Shown one piece after another: positions 7,293 through 16,488 of a stretch of 64,000 nt of DNA. This stretch comes from Porphyrobacter sp. SLTP (lineage in GTDB: Bacteria > Pseudomonadota > Alphaproteobacteria > Sphingomonadales > Sphingomonadaceae). The stretch spans positions 1-64,000 of the forward strand of contig NZ_JAAALE010000001.1 in assembly GCF_009905735.1 (NCBI RefSeq), read 5' to 3'. Position 1 is the first letter of the stretch, and each line of letters opens with the position of its first letter. A program made the translations under genes and the position numbers. Below the pieces are notes generated by a model. The model saw only the letters and a list, made by a program, of their open reading frames with translations. It ran no database searches and was not told the DNA's origin.

Positions 7293-9788
7293 TCACAACG
7301 CCGGGAGCGACTGCTCGGCAAATCCCCAGCCCTTCAGCGCGCTTGACTGCGCTCGAGTGAGAAGCATTCCGGCGTCACCAATCGCAAAGGGGTGAGCATT
7401 ATCGAACCCGGCGAGTTCGTCCCAAGTGACCGGCACCGCCACCGGCGCACCGGCTCGCGAGCGGGCGGAATAGGGAACTACAGCGGTCGCGCCGCGCTGG
7501 TTGCGTAGCCAGTCAATGAAGATCTTGCCCTTGCGCTTCGCCTTGCTCATCGTCGCGATGAAGCGTTCGGGTTCGGCTTGGCTAAGCGCTCCGGCGAAGC
7601 GACGGGAGAAATCCGTATGCTCCTCCCAGCTATGCCCACGCGTCAGCGGCACGACCACGTGCACGCCCTTGCCGCCCGAGAGTAGCGGGAAGTTCACCAG
7701 TCCGATGTCAGTAAGGTGCTTGCTGATGTCGCGGGCGGCCTGTTTCACATCGCTGAATTCGAGGCCCTCGTCGGGGTCGAGGTCGAAGATCATACGATCT
7801 GGCGCTTCGACTGCGTCGGCCGGCGAGGCCCATGCATGGAATTCGATTGTTCCCATTTGCACGCATTGTAGAAGACCGCGCGAGTCTGTGACGTAGAGGT
7901 AGTCCTCGGCCGCGCCGTCCTTTTCGCGGATCGGCACGTGATGCACGGCATCTCCAAACGCCCCGGAGTCATGCTTCTGGAAAAAGCATTTCTTCGCGCG
8001 TCCCTGCGGGCAGCGAACCAAGCTGATGGGGCGATTGCCAAGGAAGGGCAGCATCAGCGGGGCTATGGCAGCATAGTAATCTGCAAGGTCGCCCTTGGTC
8101 TGACCGCCGTCAGGGAAGATTACCCGCTCGCGGTTAGAGATCGCGACGTCGCTTTCAGCAGGAGAGCCTGGCGCGGAGGTTGGGGTGGGCGCTGTTTTCT
8201 CGGGTTTCACCTCGCGCGCAGGCTTGTCAGCGCGCAATCCGATGAAACTCGCATGGCGCACGCGCTTCTCGGCTGTGAACTCGGCAAAGGCGATCTCCGC
8301 GACCAGCTTAGGGGTCAGCCACGTCACGCTGCGCGCTGCGGTGCGCTCCACCTCGACCGTCGGCGTCTTGCGAGTAAGCGGAGCCATTTTTCCGGCTAGG
8401 TCGGTCATCGCTTCGGCGTCAAACCCAGTGCCCACATTGCCTTTGTAGACGAGCGCCTTACCCTCATGCTGGGCGAGCAGCAGCGACGCGAAGGGCCGAC
8501 CGCGTGCCGATGATGCCTTGAAGCCGACAATCACAAATTCCTGCCGCAGGTTGCATTTAACCTTGACCCAGTTGCGGCTGCGTCTGTGGGCGTAAGGCGC
8601 GTCAATCGCTTTGGAGATAATCCCTTCCTGCCCCGCTCCGCACATTGCCTCAAACAGCTGCTCGCCCGCGCCGATGACGTGGTCAGCGACATGGATCGGC
8701 GGCTGAGCATCTTCCAGCAGCGAAGCGAGCCGCTCCTTACGCTCGATATTGGGCATCCCGGTAAGGTCTTCGCCGTTTTCCTCGAGCAGGTCGAAAGCAT
8801 AGAAAGCTAGAGCATCGCCCGCTCCTTGCGAGCCGTGGCCGCGCTTGAGGATGTTCTGGAGAGAGGAGAAATGGGGATTGCCGTTTTCGTCATGCGCGAC
8901 GATCTCGCCGTCTATCAGCGCCGGGGGTAAATCCATCGCGGCGACCGCAGCGACGAGCGGTGCGAACTTCTCGGTCCAGTCCTTCCCGGTTCTGGTATAG
9001 ATCCGGACGACGTCGCCCTTCACCGCCAGCAACGCGCGGTATCCGTCGAACTTGATCTCGTGCATCCAGCCATTCCCGGTCGGTACGGCATCGACGAGCG
9101 TGGCCAGTTGCGGCGGACGGAAGATTGGGAGCTTGCCACCACGTTTGGTTTTCGCCTTGGGTGTCGCCTTGGCTTTGGGAACGGGGGGAGATTTCTCATC
9201 CGCCGTCGCTCCAGCGGCGATTTCCGCCATCGAGCGGCCCGTCGCGACGCTGGTCAACGCCTGTTCGACCAGCACCTCGCCTTCCCGTGCGAATTTGTCA
9301 GTGACTTTGCGCAGCAGCCAGTTCTCGCGCTTCTCGCCCGGCTTCTTCTTGAGGCGGATCAACATCCATTCGCCCTTCATCCGCTCCCCCTCGAGCATGA
9401 AGTGGAGGTGACCTTCGTCCAGATCCTTGGCGCTCTTGCCCACGATCGGCGCCCATGTGCCGCGGTCCCAGAGCATCACCGTGCCACCGCCATATTCGCC
9501 CTTGGGGATAGTTCCCTCGAAGGTGGCATAACTCAGCGGATGGTCTTCGGTGCGCACTGCGAGGCGTTTGACCGAAGGGTCGAGGCTCGGTCCTTTGGTG
9601 ACCGCCCAGCTTTTGAGCACACCGTCCACTTCCATGCGGAAGTCCCAATGGAGCCGGCTCGCATCGTGCTTCTGCACCATGAAGCTGTTGCCGCTCGGCG
9701 CTGGGTCATGCTTTCCCGCAGGCTCGGTCGTACGCGCAAAATCGCGTTTGGCGTTGTAGTCCGCTAGCGGATCTGCACGCTTTGCCAT
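7293..9788 (-). CDS. ligD: ATP-dependent DNA ligase LigD (phosphoesterase-ligase-polymerase)
   Basis: This 831-residue enzyme is the end-processing and sealing enzyme of bacterial non-homologous end joining. Domains run in the Pseudomonas order. The 3'-phosphoesterase comes first (about 30-180, QKHDASRLHWDFRMEVDG and GGTVMLWDRGTW). The ATP-dependent ligase follows, with the nucleotidyl-lysine motif HEIKFDGYR (Lys about 246) and GIISKAIDAPYAHRRSRNWVK. The primase/polymerase domain is last (about 540-820, with IFDLDPDEG carrying the metal-binding acidic residues and LSGGKGVHVVVPL). A Lys/Pro-rich linker joins phosphoesterase and ligase. The ATG at 9788 lies 7 bp after the ku stop, so the two form an operon. 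No domain appears damaged. Confidence 0.97.
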   Translation of the reverse strand: MAKRADPLADYNAKRDFARTTEPAGKHDPAPSGNSFMVQKHDASRLHWDFRMEVDGVLKSWAVTKGPSLDPSVKRLAVRTEDHPLSYATFEGTIPKGEYGGGTVMLWDRGTWAPIVGKSAKDLDEGHLHFMLEGERMKGEWMLIRLKKKPGEKRENWLLRKVTDKFAREGEVLVEQALTSVATGRSMAEIAAGATADEKSPPVPKAKATPKAKTKRGGKLPIFRPPQLATLVDAVPTGNGWMHEIKFDGYRALLAVKGDVVRIYTRTGKDWTEKFAPLVAAVAAMDLPPALIDGEIVAHDENGNPHFSSLQNILKRGHGSQGAGDALAFYAFDLLEENGEDLTGMPNIERKERLASLLEDAQPPIHVADHVIGAGEQLFEAMCGAGQEGIISKAIDAPYAHRRSRNWVKVKCNLRQEFVIVGFKASSARGRPFASLLLAQHEGKALVYKGNVGTGFDAEAMTDLAGKMAPLTRKTPTVEVERTAARSVTWLTPKLVAEIAFAEFTAEKRVRHASFIGLRADKPAREVKPEKTAPTPTSAPGSPAESDVAISNRERVIFPDGGQTKGDLADYYAAIAPLMLPFLGNRPISLVRCPQGRAKKCFFQKHDSGAFGDAVHHVPIREKDGAAEDYLYVTDSRGLLQCVQMGTIEFHAWASPADAVEAPDRMIFDLDPDEGLEFSDVKQAARDISKHLTDIGLVNFPLLSGGKGVHVVVPLTRGHSWEEHTDFSRRFAGALSQAEPERFIATMSKAKRKGKIFIDWLRNQRGATAVVPYSARSRAGAPVAVPVTWDELAGFDNAHPFAIGDAGMLLTRAQSSALKGWGFAEQSLPAL

Positions 9789-9795
9789 CGCCTGA

Positions 9796-10686
9796 TCAGG
9801 CGCGCTTGCGCTTGGGGGCTGCGCCCTTCTTGGCAGGCGCAGCTTTCTTTGCCGGGGCCGCCTTTTTGGAGGCTGGCTTCTTCGCTGGAGCGGCACCAGT
9901 CGTTCCCACCGACTTCTTGAGCGCCGCCATCAGGTCGACAACATTGCTGCCGCGCCCTGAAGGCTCCCCGGTTTCCTCGATGATTGCCTTGCCGGTTTTC
10001 GATTTCGCCTTGCGGTCGATCAGCGCTCGCAGCGCATCGACATAGCGGTTTTCGAACTCGCCCGCATCGAAGGGCGCCGTACGCTTGTCGATGAGCGTGG
10101 TCGCAAGATCGAGCAACTCGTCGTCGGGCGTCAAGTCGTCGATCTCGCTGAAGAAGGCGCGCCCGGCGCGTACCTCGTCGGCATAGCGTAGCGTCTCCAT
10201 CAGCAACCCTTTGCCGCACGGCTTGATCGCTACAAGCTTCTCGCTTCCGCGCACGGACAGCTGTCCTAGCGCGACCTTCTTTGCCTTCCTGAGCGCTTCG
10301 CGCAGCACCACAAAAGCCTCCTCTGCGAGCTGGTCTTTGGGCGCGACGTAGTAGGGCTTTTCAAAATAGAGCGGGTCGATCTCGTCAGCGTCGACAAATT
10401 GTACCAATTCGAGCGTGCGCTTGCTCTCCAGCTTCACCGCTTCGATCTCGCGTTCTTCAAGGAGGACATACTCGCCCTTAGCGATCTGGTAGCCCTTGAT
10501 GATGTCATCACGGTTTACCGGGCCGACGCCGGGCACGACCTTCTCGTAGGCGATGCGTTTGCCGCTGGGCTTGTGAATCTGGTTGAAGTGGAGCTGCGCG
10601 CCGGGCTTTGTCGCGGCAAAGATCTCGACCGGGATCGAGACGAGCGCCAGACGGATCTGGCCTGACCAATAGGGGCGTGCTGCCAA
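9796..10686 (-). CDS. ku: Ku, DNA double-strand-end binding protein
   Basis: The protein has 296 residues. The family's opening AARPYWSGQIRLALVSIPVE is present, followed by FNQIHKPSGKRIAYEKVVPG and the dimer-forming core to about residue 190. The C-terminus is a low-complexity basic tail of repeated PAKKxAxKK units (about 265-296), as in Ku proteins whose tails bind DNA and recruit LigD. I choose TTG at 10686 as start: AAGGAG lies 7 bases before it and bacterial Ku proteins usually begin at MAARPYW. An ATG 48 bp upstream (10734) would add 16 residues without family support. Ku homodimers thread onto broken ends and recruit LigD, whose gene follows. Confidence 0.96.
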   Translation of the reverse strand: MAARPYWSGQIRLALVSIPVEIFAATKPGAQLHFNQIHKPSGKRIAYEKVVPGVGPVNRDDIIKGYQIAKGEYVLLEEREIEAVKLESKRTLELVQFVDADEIDPLYFEKPYYVAPKDQLAEEAFVVLREALRKAKKVALGQLSVRGSEKLVAIKPCGKGLLMETLRYADEVRAGRAFFSEIDDLTPDDELLDLATTLIDKRTAPFDAGEFENRYVDALRALIDRKAKSKTGKAIIEETGEPSGRGSNVVDLMAALKKSVGTTGAAPAKKPASKKAAPAKKAAPAKKGAAPKRKRA

Positions 10687-10835
10687 GTCCCACTCCTTGC
10701 AGAAACTTTTGCGCGGCGCGAATGCCACGCGCATGATCTGCCGCGCTGCAGCTCTTTTCGCACTAACATAGGCATATGCCGGATCGGAGGTGGTTGGCGC
10801 AGCATCCACGGAGGGTTTGCGATGATGTTCGGTGC

Positions 10836-13028
10836 TCAAACCTTCGGCATGGCGGCCATCACCTTGTCGGGAGTCATGGGATAGCTGAGCACCCGCGCAC
10901 CGCAGGCATCGTAGATCGCATTGGCAATCGCGCCTGCCCCGCCGCATAGGCCCAGTTCGCCGACCCCCTTGGCCTGAATGGGGCTCGCGGCCGCGTCACG
11001 CTCTTCGATGAGGAGGACTTCCAGATCTGGCACATCGCGGTGTACCGGCACGTGGTATTCGGCCAAATCGCAATTAGCAAGGTGGCCGTCCACAGGGTCG
11101 AAGTGTAAGCTCTCGGTCAGCGCGTTGCCGATGCACCACGTCATCCCGCCGAGACATTGGGAGCGGGCCGTCCGCGCGTTGAGCACCCGGCCGATACCGA
11201 ACGCCCCCGTCATGCGCCGCACGCGCGTCTCCCCCGTCCACCGGTTGACCGCAACTTCAGCGAAGAAAGCCCCGTAGCTGGAAACCGTTACGTCCTCGGT
11301 CGAGGCGCCTGGTTCAAAGTGTCCGACGCAATCGATCACCTCGCTGCCGAGGATTTCATTCAAGGCCTTTTCACCTCCATCCCAGCGCGCCACGCCGTCC
11401 TTGAGCGTCAGGTCTTCCGAGGCGATATCAAGCCGCTTGGCGAGTTCCTTGCGAAGGCCATCGCATGCGAGAAACACCGCCGAGCCGCAGGACGCCGCGC
11501 CGAAGCTTCCGCCCGAGCCTGATCCGGGTGGGAGATCGGTATCGCCGAGCCGCACGTCGATGTCATCGGGCCTCAGTCCCAGCATCTCGCCTGCAACCTG
11601 GCCAAGGATCGCATAGCTGCCGGTGCCGATGTCCGTCATGTCGGTCTCGACAACAGCGGTGGCGTCGGGCCGCAGGATAACGCGGGCCTTCGCCTCGACG
11701 ACGGAATGCACCCGCGCGGCGCTTGCCATGCCGGTGCCGATCCACCACTCGCCCTCTCGGGTGTGGCGGGGCGTGCGAGGGCGGGGCTCCCATCCGAATG
11801 CTTTGGCGCCCTTGCGGAGGCACTCTGCAAGCTTGCGTGAACTGAACGGCTTGTCCTTGGCCGGATGCTTTTCGGGAATGTTGCGCAGCCGCAGTTCGAC
11901 CGGGTCGATCCCGATTTTCTCTGCAAGCATGTCCATCGCCTGTTCGACGGTCTGTACGCCAACAGCCTCGCCCGGAGCTCGTACCGATCCTGCGGTCATG
12001 CGGTGAATGCGTGCAAGGTCAAGTTTCAGCAGGCGATTGTCGCCAGCGTAAAGGAACTGGCTTGATTGCAGCACCGGCTCGGCGAAGTCCTCTCCGGGCA
12101 GGTTCGAGACTTGTGCCTCGTGTCCAAAGCCGGTGAGCTTGCCCTCGGCATCGGCCGCAAGCCTGATGCGCTGGTGTGTCTCGGAGCGGCGCATGATCGT
12201 CTGGAATACCTGCTGACGGCTCATCACCACCCGGACCGGGCGTCCCAATTGTATCGCGGCGAGGGAAGCTGCCACGACCTCCTGGCTGACCCCAAGCTTG
12301 GATCCGAACCCGCCGCCAACATAGGGCGAGAGCAGCCGAACTTGAGATTCGTCGAGGTTCAAGGAGTCGGCCAATTCCGCGCGATTGAACTTGAGCATTT
12401 GCAACGAGGCGTGAACTGTCAGGGCCTTGCCGTCCCACTGCGCAAGCGCCGCGTGCGGTTCCATCGCAGCCGAGGCATGGCCTTCGGTGGTGATGACGAC
12501 ATCGACGGTGTGTGCCGCATCCGCCATCGCGTGGGCGAGATCGCCGACCCGGGTGCTCTCGTTCTCTTCGGTCTCGGCAGTCTTTGGATCGAGCGGGGCA
12601 TCCTCGACGCGCCATTGGAGCTTGAGGTGCTTGGCAGCGTCGCGCGCCTGTTCGAAGGTTGTCGCGACCACCAACGCGACCGGCTGGCCCCAGTAGCGGA
12701 CTTCCCGCGCGGGCTGGAAAGGGGCCTCGCCCGCCATGCCTTGCGCCGGGCGACCGGTCATGCGCTCATCAGAAAGGACCGCCACGACGCCTGGCATGCC
12801 CAGCACAGATGCTTCGTCGATCATGGTAATTTCGCCGCACACTATCGGGACCGTGACGAGCACGCCTTCCAGCAGTCCTTCGGCGTCGTATTCGGCCGCA
12901 TAGCTCGCGGTGCCAGTCACTTTCATCAGGCCCTCGGGCCGGGGCAGGGCGGCACCGATCACCCCCTGCACCATGGTGTCGAGCACATTGCGGTTGTCGG
13001 GCTGGTCCTGTTTGAGATGCACGCTCAT
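10836..13028 (-). CDS. paoC: Aldehyde oxidoreductase, molybdenum-binding subunit (PaoC-like)
   Basis: This 730-residue xanthine-dehydrogenase-family large subunit is slightly shorter than most, as is usual for the periplasmic/PaoC group. Seen motifs are YVGGGFGSKLG, SVRAPGEAVGVQTVEQAMDM, GSGSGGSFGAASCGSAVF, and near the C-terminus KGVGELGLCGGAGAIANAI, whose Glu is the family's catalytic base. It binds molybdopterin cytosine dinucleotide and oxidises aldehydes to carboxylic acids. The ATG overlaps the preceding FAD-subunit stop by 4 bp. The substrate range cannot be read from sequence. No dedicated cofactor-maturation gene (such as paoD/xdhC) is in the window. Confidence 0.93.
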   Translation of the reverse strand: MSVHLKQDQPDNRNVLDTMVQGVIGAALPRPEGLMKVTGTASYAAEYDAEGLLEGVLVTVPIVCGEITMIDEASVLGMPGVVAVLSDERMTGRPAQGMAGEAPFQPAREVRYWGQPVALVVATTFEQARDAAKHLKLQWRVEDAPLDPKTAETEENESTRVGDLAHAMADAAHTVDVVITTEGHASAAMEPHAALAQWDGKALTVHASLQMLKFNRAELADSLNLDESQVRLLSPYVGGGFGSKLGVSQEVVAASLAAIQLGRPVRVVMSRQQVFQTIMRRSETHQRIRLAADAEGKLTGFGHEAQVSNLPGEDFAEPVLQSSQFLYAGDNRLLKLDLARIHRMTAGSVRAPGEAVGVQTVEQAMDMLAEKIGIDPVELRLRNIPEKHPAKDKPFSSRKLAECLRKGAKAFGWEPRPRTPRHTREGEWWIGTGMASAARVHSVVEAKARVILRPDATAVVETDMTDIGTGSYAILGQVAGEMLGLRPDDIDVRLGDTDLPPGSGSGGSFGAASCGSAVFLACDGLRKELAKRLDIASEDLTLKDGVARWDGGEKALNEILGSEVIDCVGHFEPGASTEDVTVSSYGAFFAEVAVNRWTGETRVRRMTGAFGIGRVLNARTARSQCLGGMTWCIGNALTESLHFDPVDGHLANCDLAEYHVPVHRDVPDLEVLLIEERDAAASPIQAKGVGELGLCGGAGAIANAIYDACGARVLSYPMTPDKVMAAMPKV

Positions 13029-14005
13029 GGCTCGACTCCAGTTGCTTCGCAGAGCACCGCGGCGAGCGTCCGACGCGCGAGCGGTATCTTGAAGTCATTC
13101 TCGCCGTAGCCCCGCGCCCCTTCGAGCAGCAGGTCTGCGGCCTTGTCGAACAAGGCGAGCGTCGGCTCGCTGCCGACCAGCAAGTCGGTGATGCGCGGAT
13201 CGTGCCAGGGCTTGTGCGCGAGGCTCCCGAAGGCGAGGTCGGCGCGGGTAAAACGGCCTTCTGCAAGATCGATCACCGCCGCGACCGAACACAGCGCGAA
13301 GGCATAGGACGATCGCTCGCGCACCTTGCGATACAGCTGGATTCCGCCAACAGGTGCAGGGAGGGTGACAGCGGTGATGAGCTCGCCGGGTTCGAGCACG
13401 TTATCCTTTTCGGGCGTGTCACCCGGCAGGCGGTGGAAGTCGCGCACCGGCACGCTGCGGCTGCGGCGCTCGCTCGCGATCTCGACCGTCGCGCCCAGAG
13501 CCGCCAGCGCCACGGCCATGTCGCCGGGATATGTGGCGATACAATTGTCGCTCGCGCCGAGAACCGCATGGATACGCGCTATGCCCTTGATCGCGCCGCA
13601 ACCCGAGCCCGGTTCGCGCTTGTTGCAAGGTTGGTCGATATTGGTGAAGTAGTAACAGCGGGTGCGCTGGCAGAGATTCCCGCCAGTGGTCGCTTTGTTG
13701 CGCAGCTGTTGCGTGGCACCAGAGAGGATCGCACGGGCAAGTACTGGGTATTCGCTGCGCACTCGCGGGTGGACGGCCGTTGCAGTGTTGGTGGCAAGCG
13801 CGCCAATTCTCAGCCCTTCACCTTCATCTGCGATGGTGCCAAGCGGCAGGCGCCCGATATCGACAAGGGTCTGCGGTGTCTCAACCTGAAGCTTCATCAG
13901 ATCAACGAGGTTGGTCCCGCCCGCAAGCGCGAGAGTATTGGCCTCAGCCGTAAGCTGCGCCGCGTGTTCGAGACGCTCGGCCCGCTGGTAGTCGAACGGC
14001 CTCAT
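13025..14005 (-). CDS. paoB: Aldehyde oxidoreductase, FAD-binding subunit (PaoB-like)
   Basis: The protein has 326 residues and is of the CO-dehydrogenase flavoprotein type. FAD contacts are visible as ALAGGTNLVDLMK near residue 30 and NKATTGGNLCQRTRC near 110. The insertion RCYYFTNIDQPCNKREPGSG, followed by C, supplies extra cysteines typical of PaoB-type subunits that carry an additional [4Fe-4S] cluster. The C-terminal domain starts after about residue 215. It passes electrons between the 2Fe-2S subunit and the electron acceptor. ATGA overlaps join it to the genes on both sides. Confidence 0.93.
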   Translation of the reverse strand: MRPFDYQRAERLEHAAQLTAEANTLALAGGTNLVDLMKLQVETPQTLVDIGRLPLGTIADEGEGLRIGALATNTATAVHPRVRSEYPVLARAILSGATQQLRNKATTGGNLCQRTRCYYFTNIDQPCNKREPGSGCGAIKGIARIHAVLGASDNCIATYPGDMAVALAALGATVEIASERRSRSVPVRDFHRLPGDTPEKDNVLEPGELITAVTLPAPVGGIQLYRKVRERSSYAFALCSVAAVIDLAEGRFTRADLAFGSLAHKPWHDPRITDLLVGSEPTLALFDKAADLLLEGARGYGENDFKIPLARRTLAAVLCEATGVEP

Positions 14006-14502
14006 GCCTCTGCCCCCGCCACGTCACGGATGGCTGCGACGATGTTGGGATAAGCCCCACAGCGGCACAAATTGCCGCTCATTCGCTCGCGGATCTCCTC
14101 GTCGGTCAGGCTCGGGGTCGCAGTGAGGTCTTGAGTTGCATCACTGGGCCAGCCTGCCGCGATCTCTTGCAGCATCGCGGTCGCCGAGCAGATCTGCCCG
14201 GGGGTGCAATAGCCGCACTGAAACCCGTCATGCGCGACGAAGGCTTCCTGCATTGCTCCCGGCGAGGTCAGAGAGCCGAGGCCCTCAATCGTCGTTATCT
14301 CGTCGCCTTCGTGCGTAATGGCGAGCGACAGGCACGAATTAATCCGCAAGCCGCCCACCATCACCGTGCAAGCTCCGCATTGCCCGTGGTCGCAGCCCTT
14401 TTTCGTACCGGTAAGCCGCGCCTCCCGGCGGAGAAAATCCAGCAAGCTCGTCCGCGGGTCTTCGGGAAGCGGGTATTCCTGCCCATTGATCGAAATTGCC
14501 AT
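14002..14502 (-). CDS. paoA: Aldehyde oxidoreductase, [2Fe-2S] subunit (PaoA-like)
   Basis: The protein has 166 residues. The plant-ferredoxin-type cluster is formed by GCDHGQCGACTVMVGG plus the later Cys of NSCL, and the second, helical cluster by QCGYCTPGQI and GNLCRCGAYP. It starts at ATG 14502 (MAISINGQEYPLPED), preceded by a weak GGACGAG. E. coli PaoA carries a twin-arginine signal, but no RR motif is present here even in the longer upstream frame, so this enzyme is predicted to stay in the cytoplasm. It is the first gene of the three-gene operon. Confidence 0.93.
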   Translation of the reverse strand: MAISINGQEYPLPEDPRTSLLDFLRREARLTGTKKGCDHGQCGACTVMVGGLRINSCLSLAITHEGDEITTIEGLGSLTSPGAMQEAFVAHDGFQCGYCTPGQICSATAMLQEIAAGWPSDATQDLTATPSLTDEEIRERMSGNLCRCGAYPNIVAAIRDVAGAEA

Positions 14503-14582
14503 CGGCTCTCGTCCTGATCTGAAAAACGTTTCCTTTCGACGAGAATGGCCGGGACCCTGGCGCATATCTATAACATCGATCA

Positions 14583-14846
14583 TCATCCCGCTGGCTTGGA
14601 CGCGCAGCTCTCGACAAACCAGCGCCGCGTGCCGCGATGCACATGTGGCAACTGAGCCAAAGTAATGCCAGCTTTCAAAGGCTGGCTTAAGAGGTCTGAG
14701 CTTGGATAATTGCGATGTCCGTTTTCCACCCACGAACGGACATAAGCAGGATCGATGCGCGATCCCGAAATTCTGCCGACAGCTTCAACGGGTAGAGTGC
14801 TCAGCCAGCGATCCCGCTCTACCTCGGTCACCCGCCGCCGTGCCAT
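14583..14846 (-). CDS. Hypothetical protein, 87 residues
   Basis: This is an open frame with plausible GC-rich codon use and protein-like composition (RRRVTEVERDRWLSTLPVEA, SRIDPAYVRSWVENGHRNY, LPHVHRGTRRWFVES). I do not recognise a family. No Shine-Dalgarno sequence is evident before the ATG; a TTG 30 bp further upstream is an alternative. It lies between the pao operon and the divergent REC-EAL gene. It could be chance. Confidence 0.35.
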   Translation of the reverse strand: MARRRVTEVERDRWLSTLPVEAVGRISGSRIDPAYVRSWVENGHRNYPSSDLLSQPLKAGITLAQLPHVHRGTRRWFVESCASKPAG

Positions 14847-14994
14847 TGGCGTATTGAGCAATATTCTAACATTCAAAGCAGGCTTGCCCGCTCTTTGCTT
14901 CTCTGCTGGTGCGGGTGCAATTCTTAACGAAACAACAAGTTCCTTAGTCTAGGCCACAGGTGCGGGCGATTAGCTTCGCATCGGGGAGGGGCCT

Positions 14995-16230
14995 TTGCCA
15001 CATCTGAAAACCTCGGCAACGGAGACCGCAGATTGCATCGCGGAGCGACGGTTGCTGATCCTAGACGACGACCCAGCCGTTTTGCGGACGGTGGAGCTGA
15101 TGGCGCGTCGGATCGGAGTGGTTGCGAGGACCTGTTCCACACTTGCCGATTTTGAGGCTTCTTTAGCGTCCTTCGACCCTGATGTGCTGCTGATCGACCT
15201 CATGATGCCTGATCTCGATGGCATTGATGTTGTGTCGCAGGTCGGTCCGAACTCTCGCGCCACCATTATTGTGATGAGCGGGGCGGACAAGCGGACGTAT
15301 GAGGCATCACGGGATGTGCTCGCGTCCAGCACCGCAAAGATTGCAGGCTTTTTGCACAAGCCGTTTGGCACGACTGATCTGGCTGAGGTTCTTTCTGGAT
15401 CACCGGCAAAAGCGCAGCCGTGTTCCGCGGATGGCCGATCAGATGCGATGAGCGAAGTGCTATCGCCCAAGAATTTTGAAGAGGCCGTCCGTGCCGGCCG
15501 GATCGAGCCGTTTTTCCAACCGATTTTTTACGCTGACGGACGCGGACTAAAGGGATTTGAGGCTCTTGCACGGGTGAAAGGATCACGGGCGTCCTCCTTT
15601 GCCCCTGAGTATCTTGATCAACTCGTCGCAGACGATCGGCTGTCCGCAGAGCTCACAGAGCTCGTCATCGAACGTGCGCTTGAATTCATGGCGAGCCTTC
15701 GAGGTTATGACGACTTATCGATCTCGATTAACATCTTCGGCATACACGCGATCGCTGACGGGTTCCGCGAACGGTTGGTGCGGCGCTGCACAAACTTCGG
15801 CATCGCTCGGCATAGGGTAATCCTGGAACTGAGCGAGGCGACCATTTTTGATCTCAACGAACATCAGTTGCGGAAGGTGACGCAGCTGCGGCTTGCCGGC
15901 TTCGGCCTATCAATAGATGATTTTGGAATGGGCAATTCATCACTGGGCCGGCTTGCCCACCTGCCTTTTTCCGAACTCAAGATCGACAAAGCGTTTTGCC
16001 TTGCGATGCCTCACTCCGAGACAGCTTCGGCCGTAATCGAGGCATGCTTGGGACTTGCCGCTCGGCTCGACATGAAAGTGACGGCAGAAGGAGTGGAAAC
16101 GGGCGAAGTGGCGGCGTTGCTCGCCAAAATGGGTTGCGATGCGTTGCAAGGCCATCACTTCGGCCAGGCTATGTCAGCCGATAAGGTTTTGTGCTGGCTA
16201 AGCGAAGTCTCGCCTAAGGTTGCCGCCTAA
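14995..16230 (+). CDS. Response regulator with EAL c-di-GMP phosphodiesterase output
   Basis: The protein has 411 residues. The receiver domain (about 18-135) has the acidic pocket LILDDDP, phospho-acceptor Asp68 in LLIDLMMPDLDG and Lys in FLHKPF. The EAL domain (about 155-405) shows FEALARV, the metal/catalytic set ELSEATIF, SIDDFGMGNSSLGRL, LKIDKAF, TAEGVET and LQGHHFG, so it should be active and hydrolyse c-di-GMP to pGpG. The start is TTG at 14995, preceded by GGGGAGG with good spacing; no ATG is better placed. Its kinase is not next to it. It faces, tail to tail, a GGDEF gene with the opposite activity. Confidence 0.92.
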   Translation: MPHLKTSATETADCIAERRLLILDDDPAVLRTVELMARRIGVVARTCSTLADFEASLASFDPDVLLIDLMMPDLDGIDVVSQVGPNSRATIIVMSGADKRTYEASRDVLASSTAKIAGFLHKPFGTTDLAEVLSGSPAKAQPCSADGRSDAMSEVLSPKNFEEAVRAGRIEPFFQPIFYADGRGLKGFEALARVKGSRASSFAPEYLDQLVADDRLSAELTELVIERALEFMASLRGYDDLSISINIFGIHAIADGFRERLVRRCTNFGIARHRVILELSEATIFDLNEHQLRKVTQLRLAGFGLSIDDFGMGNSSLGRLAHLPFSELKIDKAFCLAMPHSETASAVIEACLGLAARLDMKVTAEGVETGEVAALLAKMGCDALQGHHFGQAMSADKVLCWLSEVSPKVAA

Positions 16231-16320
16231 GCGAGACGTCGCGGCCTTACTACAGCGCGACGCCCGAGCGGGCGCGCGACCAGATTATCGACTTTCTTGA
16301 AGAGCAACCGCCAATCAGGC

Positions 16321-16488
16321 TCAACTGCCCTGAGCGGGCTGCAAAATCTCTGCAAAGTTGGTGAGTTTGCTTACGCCAAGCTTCTGTATGGCCCGATGTC
16401 GGTAGGAATCGACGCTTCGCACACCCAGTTTCAGACTGTTTACGATCTATTTGTTTCGCATGAGCGAGTGGCGGGCATGCCGTTTCAT
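16321..16488 (-). pseudogene. LuxR/FixJ-type HTH remnant with an internal stop
   Basis: In this frame the sequence reads LMRNK, stop (TAG at 16447-16449), IVNSLKLGVRSVDSYRHRAI, QKLGVSKLTNFAEIL. This is the helix-turn-helix of a LuxR/FixJ response regulator (family pattern NKxIAxxLxxSxxTVxxHRxxxxxKLG). Everything upstream of the HTH is missing, and one codon (expected Gln) is TAG. The first ATG overlaps the GGDEF stop as ATGA, a hint that the intact ancestor was the last gene of this operon. Confidence 0.75.
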
